From: Vibrio thalassae
GTDB lineage: Bacteria; Pseudomonadota; Gammaproteobacteria; Enterobacterales; Vibrionaceae
Reading direction: 5' to 3'
Length of the DNA stretch: 49,949 nt
Assembly (NCBI RefSeq): GCF_900089835.1
Contig: NZ_OANU01000062.1
Coordinates: 1-49,949, forward strand
Part shown: positions 17,881-25,002 of the stretch, piece by piece
How positions within the stretch are numbered: position 1 is the stretch's first letter
Layout of the letters: each line of letters opens with the position of its first letter
The notes under the pieces: generated by a model
What the model saw: the letters and a program-made list of their open reading frames with translations, nothing else
Database searches by the model: none
Told to the model about the DNA's origin: nothing
Translations under genes and position numbers: made by a program

Positions 17881-17896
17881 ACAAAAACGTTTGCGT
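17881..17896 (+). promoter_or_regulatory. PurR-like operator
   Basis: ACAAAAACGTTTGCGT matches the PurR operator ACGCAAACGTTTGCGT at 14 of 16 positions, including the central CG. Placement upstream of a purine-salvage gene (guaC) makes regulation plausible. It lies about 175 bp upstream of the best promoter, so it may serve another, unseen start, or be coincidental. Confidence 0.4.
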
Positions 17897-18048
17897 CAGA
17901 GCAAAAAGCGTATGATTTTTGAGACTTTACTAAACTGTCGATTTAATTCAATGGGTTAGGGAGGTTTTTGAAGTTGTCGGGGGATGATGAAATCAGCAGA
18001 TTTGCAGCTTGTCGGAATAGTACCATAAAAAAAATTAAAATATCAGTC

Positions 18049-18076
18049 TTGCGAGATTAATTTCGCGACCTATAAT
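18049..18076 (+). promoter_or_regulatory. Sigma70-type promoter of guaC leader
   Basis: TTGCGA (18049-18054), 16-bp spacer, perfect TATAAT (18071-18076). Transcription would begin near 18082, immediately before the first leader hairpin. Confidence 0.6.
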
Positions 18077-18082
18077 GCTGAA

Positions 18083-18115
18083 AACCGGAGCGTCTGCCAA
18101 CGCTCCGGTTTTTTT
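18083..18115 (+). terminator. Intrinsic terminator at the very start of the guaC leader (attenuator candidate)
   Basis: A 10-bp perfect stem AACCGGAGCG (18083-18092) / CGCTCCGGTT (18101-18110) with loop TCTGCCAA, followed by seven Ts (18109-18115). It lies only a few bases after the predicted transcription start and about 105 bp before the guaC ATG. Read-through would be needed for expression, unless another promoter is used. Confidence 0.7.
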
Positions 18116-18134
18116 GTGTCCGAAGAAAGGTAAA

Positions 18135-18148
18135 CCGTCTGCCAACGG
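18135..18148 (+). ncRNA. Second leader hairpin with the same loop as the attenuator
   Basis: CCG-TCTGCCAA-CGG: a small stem carrying the identical 8-nt loop found in the terminator hairpin. The 12-mer CGTCTGCCAACG is shared exactly (18091-18102 and 18136-18147), and GCCAACG occurs a third time at 18152-18158. This suggests a repeated binding element in the guaC 5' leader. No known riboswitch class recognised. Confidence 0.4.
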
Positions 18149-18218
18149 AGAGCCAACGCACTATGATTAGTCATATGCCCACTGGAACATGTACTATATA
18201 AATCAAGGAATTTACACA

Positions 18219-19265
18219 ATGCGTATCGAACAAGAACTTAAGTTAGGCTTTAAAGATGTACTGTTTCGCCCTAAGCGTTCAACACTGAAAAGTCGTTCTC
18301 AAGTAAATTTAACCCGCGATTTTACATTCAAGCACAGTGGTCGTCAATGGTCTGGTACTCCAGTAATTGCAGCTAACATGGATTCTGTTGGTAGTTTTGA
18401 AATGGCGACAGCGCTGGCTCAACACGGTGTAATGACTGCAATGCACAAACATTACACAGTAGAACAGTGGGCTGAATTTGTTGCGGGCGCAACGAAAGAA
18501 ACACTAAACAAAGTGTTTGTTTCAACAGGTACTTCAGAGCGTGACTTTGATAAAACTAAAGAAATCTTAGCACTAAGCGAAGATCTTGAATTTATCTGTA
18601 TTGATATTGCAAACGGCTACTCAGAGCATCTGGTTGAGTTTGTGCAAAAAGTACGTGCTGAGTTCCCAACAAAAACCATTTCAGCAGGTAACGTAGTGAC
18701 TGGTGATATGTGTGAAGAGCTAATTCTAGCTGGCGCAGATATCGTAAAAGTGGGTATCGGCCCAGGTTCAGTTTGTACTACGCGCGTTAAAACAGGTGTT
18801 GGTTACCCGCAACTTTCTGCGATCATCGAGTGTGCTGACGCGGCACACGGCTTAGGTGGCATGATCATCGGTGATGGCGGTTGTGCATGTGCGGGTGACG
18901 TTGCAAAAGCTTTCGGCGGCGGTGCAGATTTCGTAATGCTAGGTGGTATGCTGGCAGGTCACGAGCAATCTGGTGGTGAAATCATCGATCAAGATGGCAA
19001 ACAGTTCATGAAATTCTACGGCATGTCTTCACAGTCTGCTATGGACAAACACTCAGGCGGTGTTGCAAACTACCGCGCAGCTGAAGGAAAAACCGTACTA
19101 TTGCCTTACCGTGGTGACGTAAATAACACTATCCAAGACATCCTTGGTGGCGTACGTTCAACGTGTACATACGTAGGCGCAGCAAAGCTTAAAGAGCTAA
19201 CGAAGCGTACGACGTTCATCCGCGTTCAAGAGCAAGAGAACAACGTATTTGGTAAGGAAGCATAA
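18219..19265 (+). CDS. guaC: GMP reductase
   Basis: A 348-aa NADPH-dependent GMP reductase, converting GMP to IMP in purine interconversion. It has an IMPDH/GMPR TIM barrel with catalytic-loop motif '[22 protein letters not shown]' and the N-terminus [23 protein letters not shown], typical of the vibrio/enteric enzyme. There are no CBS domains, which separates it from IMP dehydrogenase. ATG 18219 follows AAGGAATTTACACA. An in-frame ATG at 18189 would add ten atypical residues. It is preceded by a structured leader with a terminator, and codon use is well adapted, consistent with high expression. Confidence 0.96.
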   Translation: MRIEQELKLGFKDVLFRPKRSTLKSRSQVNLTRDFTFKHSGRQWSGTPVIAANMDSVGSFEMATALAQHGVMTAMHKHYTVEQWAEFVAGATKETLNKVFVSTGTSERDFDKTKEILALSEDLEFICIDIANGYSEHLVEFVQKVRAEFPTKTISAGNVVTGDMCEELILAGADIVKVGIGPGSVCTTRVKTGVGYPQLSAIIECADAAHGLGGMIIGDGGCACAGDVAKAFGGGADFVMLGGMLAGHEQSGGEIIDQDGKQFMKFYGMSSQSAMDKHSGGVANYRAAEGKTVLLPYRGDVNNTIQDILGGVRSTCTYVGAAKLKELTKRTTFIRVQEQENNVFGKEA

Positions 19266-19288
19266 AATCCTTTCTTCGCCACTAGATA

Positions 19289-19319
19289 GAAAAGAGTCGC
19301 TTTGTGCGACTCTTTTTTT
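19289..19319 (+). terminator. Terminator after guaC
   Basis: AAAGAGTCGC / GCGACTCTTT stem with a short loop, then a T run. Confidence 0.8.
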
Positions 19320-19363
19320 AGTGGGTACTTCCACCTAGTACATCAACAAACCAAAGGTGCGAG

Positions 19364-20086
19364 CTATCGTCTAAATAGCCCTTTACTATTCAAATAGCTA
19401 AGCATGTGTGGCCTAGACTCACCTTCAAGCTTTTGGGTTACTTGTGATGACCACGAGCCCGCTTTGTGGTTTGTAGAGCGGTTAGCGTAATAGGAGATCA
19501 TCACGTTGTCATACTCATTAACAGCATGACGATCCAGCTGATGATATTCATTCTCATGAATAATGACGTCAAGCGGTAAACGCGGCTTCACCTCAGGCTG
19601 CTGATCTGGGTGCCCTAAACACATGCCGAATAGAATCGCACAATGTCTTGGTAAACCTAACAGAGCGTCGACTTGCTCAGCACTGTTTCTCAAGCCACCA
19701 ATATAGACGCCGCCTAATCCCAATGACTCGGCTGCAACTAAGCAATTTTGAGCCATAATACCCGCGTCAATAGCACCGATTAGACCGAGTTCAGTGTAAT
19801 CAGTCTGTACGTTGGCGTTCAACGCAGTGTGGCGTTGATAATCAATACAAAACACCAGGAATTCTGCAGCTTGAGCGACATAAGGCTGATTACCAGACAA
19901 CTTCACCAGTGAATCGCGTTTCGCCTGTTCGGTTACTCTAATAATAGATACAACCTGAAGTAGGCTCGAAGATGAAGCCGCAACGCCCGCTTGTAAAATA
20001 ACGTCTAATACAGGCTTATCGATAGGCTGTTGAGTAAACTTACGAATTGAGCGATGGCTTAAAATGGTTTCAAGAGTAGAGTTCAC
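19364..20086 (-). CDS. NADPH-dependent flavin reductase / oxygen-insensitive nitroreductase (Frp/NfsA)
   Basis: A 240-aa FMN-binding nitroreductase-fold homodimer. The sequence closely tracks both E. coli NfsA (240 aa) and Vibrio harveyi flavin reductase P (Frp, 240 aa). Shared blocks include 'LSHRSIRKFT', 'SSSSLLQVVSIIRVT', 'ESLGLGGVYIGGLRN', 'LFGMCLGHPDQ.PEVKPRLP' and 'LNSKGLFRR'. Such enzymes reduce FMN or nitroaromatics with NADPH. It cannot be decided from sequence alone whether flavin supply or xenobiotic reduction is the main role, so I give no symbol. It converges with guaC and has its own promoter side towards the tRNA gene. Confidence 0.9.
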   Translation of the reverse strand: MNSTLETILSHRSIRKFTQQPIDKPVLDVILQAGVAASSSSLLQVVSIIRVTEQAKRDSLVKLSGNQPYVAQAAEFLVFCIDYQRHTALNANVQTDYTELGLIGAIDAGIMAQNCLVAAESLGLGGVYIGGLRNSAEQVDALLGLPRHCAILFGMCLGHPDQQPEVKPRLPLDVIIHENEYHQLDRHAVNEYDNVMISYYANRSTNHKAGSWSSQVTQKLEGESRPHMLSYLNSKGLFRR

Positions 20087-20197
20087 GTTCCGATTATTCC
20101 CACGGTTATGATAACTCTTTGAACCTTAGTTTCTTTTGATGGGGTCTGGCAAGTGCGAATTGAGTCAAAAAGGGCAATTGTTGTTTTGATTTTGACA

Positions 20198-20229
20198 AAG
20201 AAAAAAGCCTCGCACTAGGCGAGGCTTTA
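20198..20229 (-). terminator. Terminator of tRNA-Ser
   Basis: AAAGCCTCGC (20204-20213) pairs with GCGAGGCTTT (20219-20228). On the minus strand it is followed by TTTTTT, ending the tRNA transcript just after its CCA end. Confidence 0.8.
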
Positions 20230-20234
20230 GAATG

Positions 20235-20325
20235 TGGCGGAGAGATAGGGATTTGAACCCTAGATACGCTATTAACGTATGCCGGTTTTCAAGACCGGTG
20301 CTTTCAACCACTCAGCCATCTCTCC
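20235..20325 (-). tRNA. tRNA-Ser (anticodon UGA)
   Basis: A 91-nt type II tRNA read on the minus strand. The acceptor stem GGAGAGA pairs with TCTCTCC, the D-arm is TGGCTGAGTGGTTGAAAGCA, and the anticodon loop CTTGAAA gives UGA. A long variable arm with paired ends, T-arm GGTTCAAATCC and encoded GCCA 3' end follow. A terminator follows immediately downstream. Confidence 0.95.
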
Positions 20326-20359
20326 GTAGTGGCGCCAATCATAGAGCCACTACGGAGAG
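20320..20359 (-). repeat. 14-bp inverted repeat joining tRNA-Ser 5' end and its leader
   Basis: CTCTCCGTAGTGGC (20320-20333) and GCCACTACGGAGAG (20346-20359) are perfect reverse complements with a 12-nt spacer. The first arm includes the first six bases of the tRNA. In the precursor the leader can therefore pair with the 5' strand of the acceptor stem. Confidence 0.7.
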
Positions 20360-20654
20360 CTGTAAAGAAGAATCTGCGATTTTTATCTCAACTGCTTTAA
20401 ACGTAGCCACACTGATGTTTGTTTGTTCAAATCGGTCGTGTTTTGAGTGCGTTTATGAAGATTGTTTTGTTTAACGGGCGAAAATCAGCACACGATCTAA
20501 TTAATAAAATAACGTTTTTTATCCATAAATCATTGATAAATAAATTTAAAACAGCGTTCAGAATACGCGTGTTCGCTCGAAAAAGTTTGCGTGATAGGGT
20601 GCAATGCTTCAAAATGGTAAGGTTAGTTCTTATGAACTGAGATTTGAGGTCAAG

Positions 20655-21335
20655 ATGAAAGTTGTAAAATTGTTTAAACAAAGAGCTGATTCAGTCAAGC
20701 ATCAGTCTGAGCTTATGCAATGGATGTCACCCACTATTCGCGAGTATTGGACTGGTTTTGTAGATAAAACGAATCACAGCAATTTTTTAGCATGGGTCAG
20801 AGACTATCACAAGCCTGCAGTAAATGAACCACATGTTGTACAGGTCGAACCAGAAATTGTGCTCAAACCCGCAGCGCAAGAATTGTTTGATGATCTTCAA
20901 GACAAAATCGGTACTGTGATCCATCAAGGCAACTGGATCCATGTTGGTCAGGAGAGAATTAATCAATTCGGCTCTATTACTGAAGACAATCAATGGATTC
21001 ATACCGATCCTGAAAGGGCAGAACAAGAGTCACCTTTTAAGACGACTATCGCTCATGGTTTCTTGACGTTGTCTTTATTACCCGCATTGACTGATAGTGT
21101 CGATCCAGACAAACCGCTGTTTCCGACAGCCAAAATGATGGTAAACATTGGTTTGAATCAGGCGAGATTCCCATATCCAGTAAAAGTCGGCAGTAATCTG
21201 CGAGCAAAGAGTACCTTAGTGAAAGTAACACCAATCAAAAAGGGACTTGAGATAGAGCGTGAGATTCGAGTAGAAATTGAAGGTATCCGCCGACCAGCTT
21301 GCGTCGCGACCTCTGTGATACATTTACACTTCTAA
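20655..21335 (+). CDS. MaoC-like (R)-specific hydratase / acyl dehydratase domain protein
   Basis: A 226-aa protein whose C-terminal half (about 85-225) is a hot-dog MaoC-type hydratase domain with the hydratase-2 signature 'ITEDNQWIHTDPERAEQESPFKTTIAHGFLTLSLLP' (catalytic Asp/His region). Such enzymes hydrate trans-2-enoyl-CoA to (R)-3-hydroxyacyl-CoA. The N-terminal about 80 residues are an extra segment seen in several vibrio homologues (recollection). Start 20655 follows GAGGTCAAG; a longer frame begins at 20604 without a better site. No polyhydroxyalkanoate genes are adjacent. A terminator follows at 21345. Confidence 0.82.
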   Translation: MKVVKLFKQRADSVKHQSELMQWMSPTIREYWTGFVDKTNHSNFLAWVRDYHKPAVNEPHVVQVEPEIVLKPAAQELFDDLQDKIGTVIHQGNWIHVGQERINQFGSITEDNQWIHTDPERAEQESPFKTTIAHGFLTLSLLPALTDSVDPDKPLFPTAKMMVNIGLNQARFPYPVKVGSNLRAKSTLVKVTPIKKGLEIEREIRVEIEGIRRPACVATSVIHLHF

Positions 21336-21344
21336 TCCGAATTC

Positions 21345-21378
21345 AAAAAGCCAGCAAGTTGAAGTTGCTGGCTTTTTA
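21345..21378 (+). terminator. Bidirectional terminator between maoC-like gene and FAN1 gene
   Basis: AAAAAGCCAGCAA / TTGCTGGCTTTTT perfect 13-bp inverted repeat with a short loop. A and T runs on both sides make it effective for both convergent genes. Confidence 0.85.
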
Positions 21379-21395
21379 CTGTTTAACGCATCGAT

Positions 21396-23012
21396 TCAAC
21401 TCTGATTCACGTAACACACTTCATGGTTTATTTGCAGCCTTTCCATTTCCTTAAACCATCGTTTTTGATTGGGCTGAAGTTTGTCTCCTGGGCCTTTTAC
21501 CTCACACCATAACCATTCTGTTTCTCTAAAAGCGATTAGATCCGGCATACCACTGCGAAATGCTTTAAGGTCACTCAACATCACCGCAAACAATTCAGCG
21601 ATCAACTTTTTGTCTATTACCCTCGCTGCACAATCTAACCATTGTCTGTCAACTAGATCCCAAGCTATAAAAGGATTTTGAGTGTTTTGCTTAGCGTCGA
21701 GGATCTTAAAGTAAGGACGGATACCAACATGTTCAACCTCAATAAGTCGTTGTTTTATTGCACGCTCTCGTTTTTTTATGAAAGTAGAATAATACAAATC
21801 AAGAGGTTGTCGTTGGAACGGATTGATAAAAGCTCCCTCGATAGGAGCAAAAATAATGTCCCAGAACACCATCCCAAATAACGTGTTTAGGAAATGGTTT
21901 TCTAAGTAAAAGGCATGCCAACCCATATTCGATAGTTGATTCAAAACTGCCAATTCTACTCGTTGGCCTGATAAATCAATACAAAGCCTGCGTTCAGGAA
22001 AAGAAACCTTACTGTTGTGGGAGCGGGGACCGTGCAACGCTCTATTAAGCTTAGCTTCGAGCCGAAGCGCCACTTCTTGCTCATCTATACTTATCGGATG
22101 AAGTAACATGCTCTTAACAACCACGTCCGCCTCACCATGTCTTTTTTGATTCAAGAGAATACGGGCCTGCCTTTCTCTTGAAGGTGGCAATTCGCTAGTC
22201 TGAAATAATTCCAATGCGCTTGTGTACTCTTTTAGTCTTTCAAGATCTCGAGCTATTACATTAGCGAATTTTTGGTATTGTCTCGTGGCATAGGGGCCAA
22301 TGACATTGGGTATTTGACTTGATAGTTGTTTAACTAGCTCAAGATTGGATGTGTCAAGCTCAGCATATTCATTTATTACTTGGATGAGAGTAATACTTGA
22401 GTCGATCTCCGCTCTCGAATTGAACAACCTTGTCGCTTTGGAGACCTCATAGTTTTCGAATTTATGAATCCCAAGATTTTCGAGCACAAATTGGGCAAAA
22501 TCTTGATGCCTATTGCCGAAAAACAGTAAACATAGCAATGGTAGTATTTGATCATTGAGCAAACGCATGACACCAAATGGTAATGGCGGAACATCATTGG
22601 GCTGCTCCTGACGCAGCTGTTTAATCAAGTCTGGTTTTGTAGCGGTTCGCTTGAGTCCAGAAAACAGGTTGAGTATCTCAGGCTTTGACAGCAAAGCGTC
22701 GGCAAGTTCATAAGAACGGTCTGGCGCGCAAGTAGTGATAAACCCCTTGTCTGCGAGCTCGGCAATCGACAGGTCCAAAGCGCTAATTTCAGCATATTTC
22801 AACTTATCGTCCCTAAACCAAACTCCTTTTCGGGTGAGTAGGCGGATAAGTAGACACTGAGCATCATCACTTAAGGTATAGAAAGTCTCAATCCAGTGGT
22901 GTTCACCTTCGTCGAGTAAATCTGAATAGATCGTTTCTACGTGAGTGAGTAGGCGTAGAAAATTATCCTGATAGTAAGTTGGTGACAGAATAGGCGGTGA
23001 GAAAACAGTCAC
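21396..23012 (-). CDS. FAN1-type VRR-NUC structure-specific nuclease
   Basis: A 538-aa protein ending in a VRR-NUC nuclease domain (about 430-535). The catalytic PD-(D/E)xK residues are in 'GMPDLIAF' (D491) and 'WCEVKGPGDKLQPNQ' (E504, K506). Upstream lie a helical SAP-like/TPR-like region and the 'RQPLDLYYSTFIKKRERAIKQRL' block typical of FAN1. Bacterial FAN1 of about 550 aa (for example in Pseudomonas aeruginosa) cleaves 5' flaps and unhooks interstrand crosslinks. It starts at GTG 23010-23012 with AAGGAG 11 nt upstream. It is alone on its strand between maoC-like and aroG genes. Confidence 0.88.
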   Translation of the reverse strand: MTVFSPPILSPTYYQDNFLRLLTHVETIYSDLLDEGEHHWIETFYTLSDDAQCLLIRLLTRKGVWFRDDKLKYAEISALDLSIAELADKGFITTCAPDRSYELADALLSKPEILNLFSGLKRTATKPDLIKQLRQEQPNDVPPLPFGVMRLLNDQILPLLCLLFFGNRHQDFAQFVLENLGIHKFENYEVSKATRLFNSRAEIDSSITLIQVINEYAELDTSNLELVKQLSSQIPNVIGPYATRQYQKFANVIARDLERLKEYTSALELFQTSELPPSRERQARILLNQKRHGEADVVVKSMLLHPISIDEQEVALRLEAKLNRALHGPRSHNSKVSFPERRLCIDLSGQRVELAVLNQLSNMGWHAFYLENHFLNTLFGMVFWDIIFAPIEGAFINPFQRQPLDLYYSTFIKKRERAIKQRLIEVEHVGIRPYFKILDAKQNTQNPFIAWDLVDRQWLDCAARVIDKKLIAELFAVMLSDLKAFRSGMPDLIAFRETEWLWCEVKGPGDKLQPNQKRWFKEMERLQINHEVCYVNQS

Positions 23013-23393
23013 TAGAAACTGTGCTCCTTGTCAAAATGTAGTTCAATTCATTAGATATGAGTTGACCCAATTAAGCTACGAAAACTTAGGAACTTTGCTA
23101 ATTTGACCACGTGGACCGTTGAGAGATAAGTGACTTAGATCGTTTAGATAGGAGATGATTTTCGGACACGTCACAATAACTGTATGATAATTATCTACAA
23201 ATCAATGTACACATAAATTTACATGGTGTCTAAATTTAAAAACGAGCAATTAATTTGCCTTTTTGGATAAATAGTGATTGAACTTATTCATCGAAGCAGA
23301 TAACTTACAAGGAAAGGGCACGACATAAATCACATAATGGAGTGTGGTCGTGTGACATAGATGTAGATTTACAAGAATAGGAAGAAGTAAGCA
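23013..23393. other. Divergent control region of FAN1 gene and aroG
   Basis: About 380 bp without a gene. It contains a strong TyrR box (23206-23223) and a nearby imperfect palindrome TGTATG-N7-TCTACA (23181-23199) that could be a weak second TyrR box. A few A/T-rich candidate -10 elements lie downstream, but no unique promoter can be picked. Confidence 0.5.
23206..23223 (+). promoter_or_regulatory. TyrR box upstream of aroG
   Basis: TGTACA-CATAAA-TTTACA matches the TyrR consensus TGTAAA-N6-TTTACA at 11 of 12 specified positions. It lies about 170 bp before aroG. TyrR represses DAHP synthase genes with aromatic amino acids in E. coli, so the site strongly suggests TyrR control here. Confidence 0.65.
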
Positions 23394-24446
23394 ATGTTTC
23401 AAACTGATGATGTACGAATTAATAAAGTAAAAGAACTATTACCACCAGTTGCTGTTTTAGAGAAGTTTCCAGCGACAGAAGTTGCTTCTTCAACAACGTT
23501 TAACGCACGTAAAGCAATTCATAATATTCTTAACGGAAATGATGATCGACTATTGGTAATTGTGGGTCCTTGCTCGATCCATGACACAGAAGCTGCGATT
23601 GAATATGGCAAGAAATTAAAAGTATTACGCGATGAGCTTGGTGACAAACTTGAAATTGTTATGCGCGTTTACTTTGAAAAACCTCGCACAACCGTAGGTT
23701 GGAAAGGGCTCATTAACGACCCTTATCTGAATGATACATTCAAGATTAACGATGGTCTGCGCATGGGCCGCAAGCTACTTCTTGATTTAACTGACATGGG
23801 TATGCCAACAGCAAGTGAATTCCTTGATATGATCAGTCCTCAGTATGTTGCTGACCTTATCAGTTGGGGCGCAATTGGTGCTCGTACAACAGAATCTCAA
23901 GTTCACCGTGAACTGTCTTCCGGTATTTCTTGTCCTGTCGGCTTCAAAAATGGTACAGATGGCAATATTAAAATTGCGTCAGATGCGATTCGATCTGCAA
24001 GCGCCTCTCACCATTTCCTATCGGTGACTAAATACGGTCATTCCGCGATTATCGAGACGGCAGGAAACCCTGATTGCCATATCATCTTACGCGGTGGTAA
24101 AGAGCCTAATTACAGTGCAGACCATGTAAAAGCAATCAAAGACGAACTCGCTGCAAATGGGCTACCTGCAAAAGTGATGATTGACTTTAGCCATGCGAAT
24201 AGCTCGAAACAATTCCAACGTCAAAAAGTGGTGGCGACAGATGTCGCGCAGCAAATGGCTAACGGAGAGGATGCGATCTTTGGTGTCATGATTGAATCTC
24301 ACTTAGTTGAAGGTCGTCAGGATTTGATTGATGGCGTCGCACCAACTTACGGTCAGTCAATTACTGACGCTTGTATTGGCTGGGAAGACACTGAGAGTGT
24401 ACTTCGTGAACTTGCAGAGGCGGTTGAAGCGCGCCGTAAAGCTTAA
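23394..24446 (+). CDS. aroG: 3-deoxy-7-phosphoheptulonate (DAHP) synthase, class I
   Basis: A 350-aa type I DAHP synthase, first step of the shikimate pathway (PEP + erythrose 4-phosphate). Hallmarks are 'VIVGPCSIHD', 'MRVYFEKPRTTVGWKGLINDP', 'GARTTESQVHRELSSG', 'PVGFKNGTDG' and 'MIDFSHANSSKQ..RQ'. Length matches AroG/AroF/AroH. I cannot be certain from sequence which aromatic amino acid gives feedback. Phe-sensitive AroG-like is my best guess from overall resemblance. It starts behind GGAAGAAGTAAGCA, has a TyrR box upstream and a terminator downstream. Confidence 0.92.
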   Translation: MFQTDDVRINKVKELLPPVAVLEKFPATEVASSTTFNARKAIHNILNGNDDRLLVIVGPCSIHDTEAAIEYGKKLKVLRDELGDKLEIVMRVYFEKPRTTVGWKGLINDPYLNDTFKINDGLRMGRKLLLDLTDMGMPTASEFLDMISPQYVADLISWGAIGARTTESQVHRELSSGISCPVGFKNGTDGNIKIASDAIRSASASHHFLSVTKYGHSAIIETAGNPDCHIILRGGKEPNYSADHVKAIKDELAANGLPAKVMIDFSHANSSKQFQRQKVVATDVAQQMANGEDAIFGVMIESHLVEGRQDLIDGVAPTYGQSITDACIGWEDTESVLRELAEAVEARRKA

Positions 24447-24467
24447 TTAATTCCACAGTAAAAGCAC

Positions 24468-24496
24468 AGCCCTTGATGAATCGAGGGCTTTTTTAT
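24468..24496 (+). terminator. Terminator after aroG
   Basis: AGCCCTTGAT / ATCGAGGGCT stem (one G-U pair), tight loop, then TTTTTT. Confidence 0.8.
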
Positions 24497-24555
24497 TAAA
24501 TCATACAGTACGTCATACTATTATTGGTTATTTTAATAATGTCAAGGTTAATATA

Positions 24556-24957
24556 ATGAAGCTATCCATCTACAGTGCAATCATCCTCTCGTTGAGTTGT
24601 TTGGTATCTAACTCGGCGAACGCTAACACCCTGAGTAATGAACAACTTTGCACAGCCGGGTTAGCCTTAGCGATTGATAAGCAGCCTAGAGGAATCAATA
24701 CTAAAGGGCTTTCAGGAAAACATGTACTCCTAACATTGAAAGATGGTAGCAATGACTGGGATTACCGCTGTGATGTAAATCGGGCGTCGAAAGTGATAAA
24801 AATAGAAGCGCGAGACCGAAAGCTAAATGACGCGTACCTTAAACAAGTCATACGTTACGATGTCACAAATGGTGTTCGAGCCGTAGAAGTGATGATGAAG
24901 AAAAGGCATGGTGGTCTGAAATCTGAGAAGTATCAAGCGAGGCAGCTCAAGGGGTAG
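24556..24957 (+). CDS. Small exported protein of unknown function
   Basis: A 133-aa protein with a Sec signal peptide (MKLSIYSAIILSLSCLVSNSANA, cleavage after ANA). The mature part is basic with two Cys (in 'EQLCTAG' and 'DYRCDV') that may form a disulfide, and a C-terminal Lys/Arg-rich tail. No lipobox at the cleavage site. I do not recognise the family. Likely periplasmic or secreted. The ribosome site (AAGGTTAATATA) is modest. It converges with the downstream MscS gene. Confidence 0.65.
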   Translation: MKLSIYSAIILSLSCLVSNSANANTLSNEQLCTAGLALAIDKQPRGINTKGLSGKHVLLTLKDGSNDWDYRCDVNRASKVIKIEARDRKLNDAYLKQVIRYDVTNGVRAVEVMMKKRHGGLKSEKYQARQLKG

Positions 24958-25002
24958 GGCATAGGAATATCTAAGGGAGTTTATTGCTCCCTGGTGTGTC
25001 GC

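Larger units (their letters stand above)
17660..18218. other. Long interval upstream of guaC
   Basis: About 560 bp between nnr and guaC. It holds a direct repeat (TGAGTAATAAG twice at about 17660-17680), a PurR-like palindrome (17881-17896), a promoter, a hairpin-terminator and a second hairpin (see separate entries). An open plus-strand frame 17764-17922 reads plausibly protein-like near its end (about 36 residues, RPKRRLIGVKVTGDVS...), but it has no good start or ribosome site, so I do not call it a gene. A minus-strand frame at 17694-17879 is equally unsupported. Confidence 0.45.

Noticed and set aside
17764..17922. Plus-strand frame ending RPKRRLIGVKVTGDVS...
   Set aside because: Reads somewhat protein-like but has no ATG/GTG with a Shine-Dalgarno. 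Kept only as a note in the intergenic entry.
20419..20640. Overlapping open frames on both strands between tRNA-Ser and the maoC-like gene
   Set aside because: Strongly basic, Ile/Phe-rich translations typical of AT-rich noncoding DNA, with no ribosome site.
23181..23199. Fur box interpretation of TGTATGATAATTATCTACA
   Set aside because: It resembles part of a Fur box (GATAATTATC), but neither aroG nor the FAN1 gene is an iron gene. A weak TyrR partner site fits the context better.
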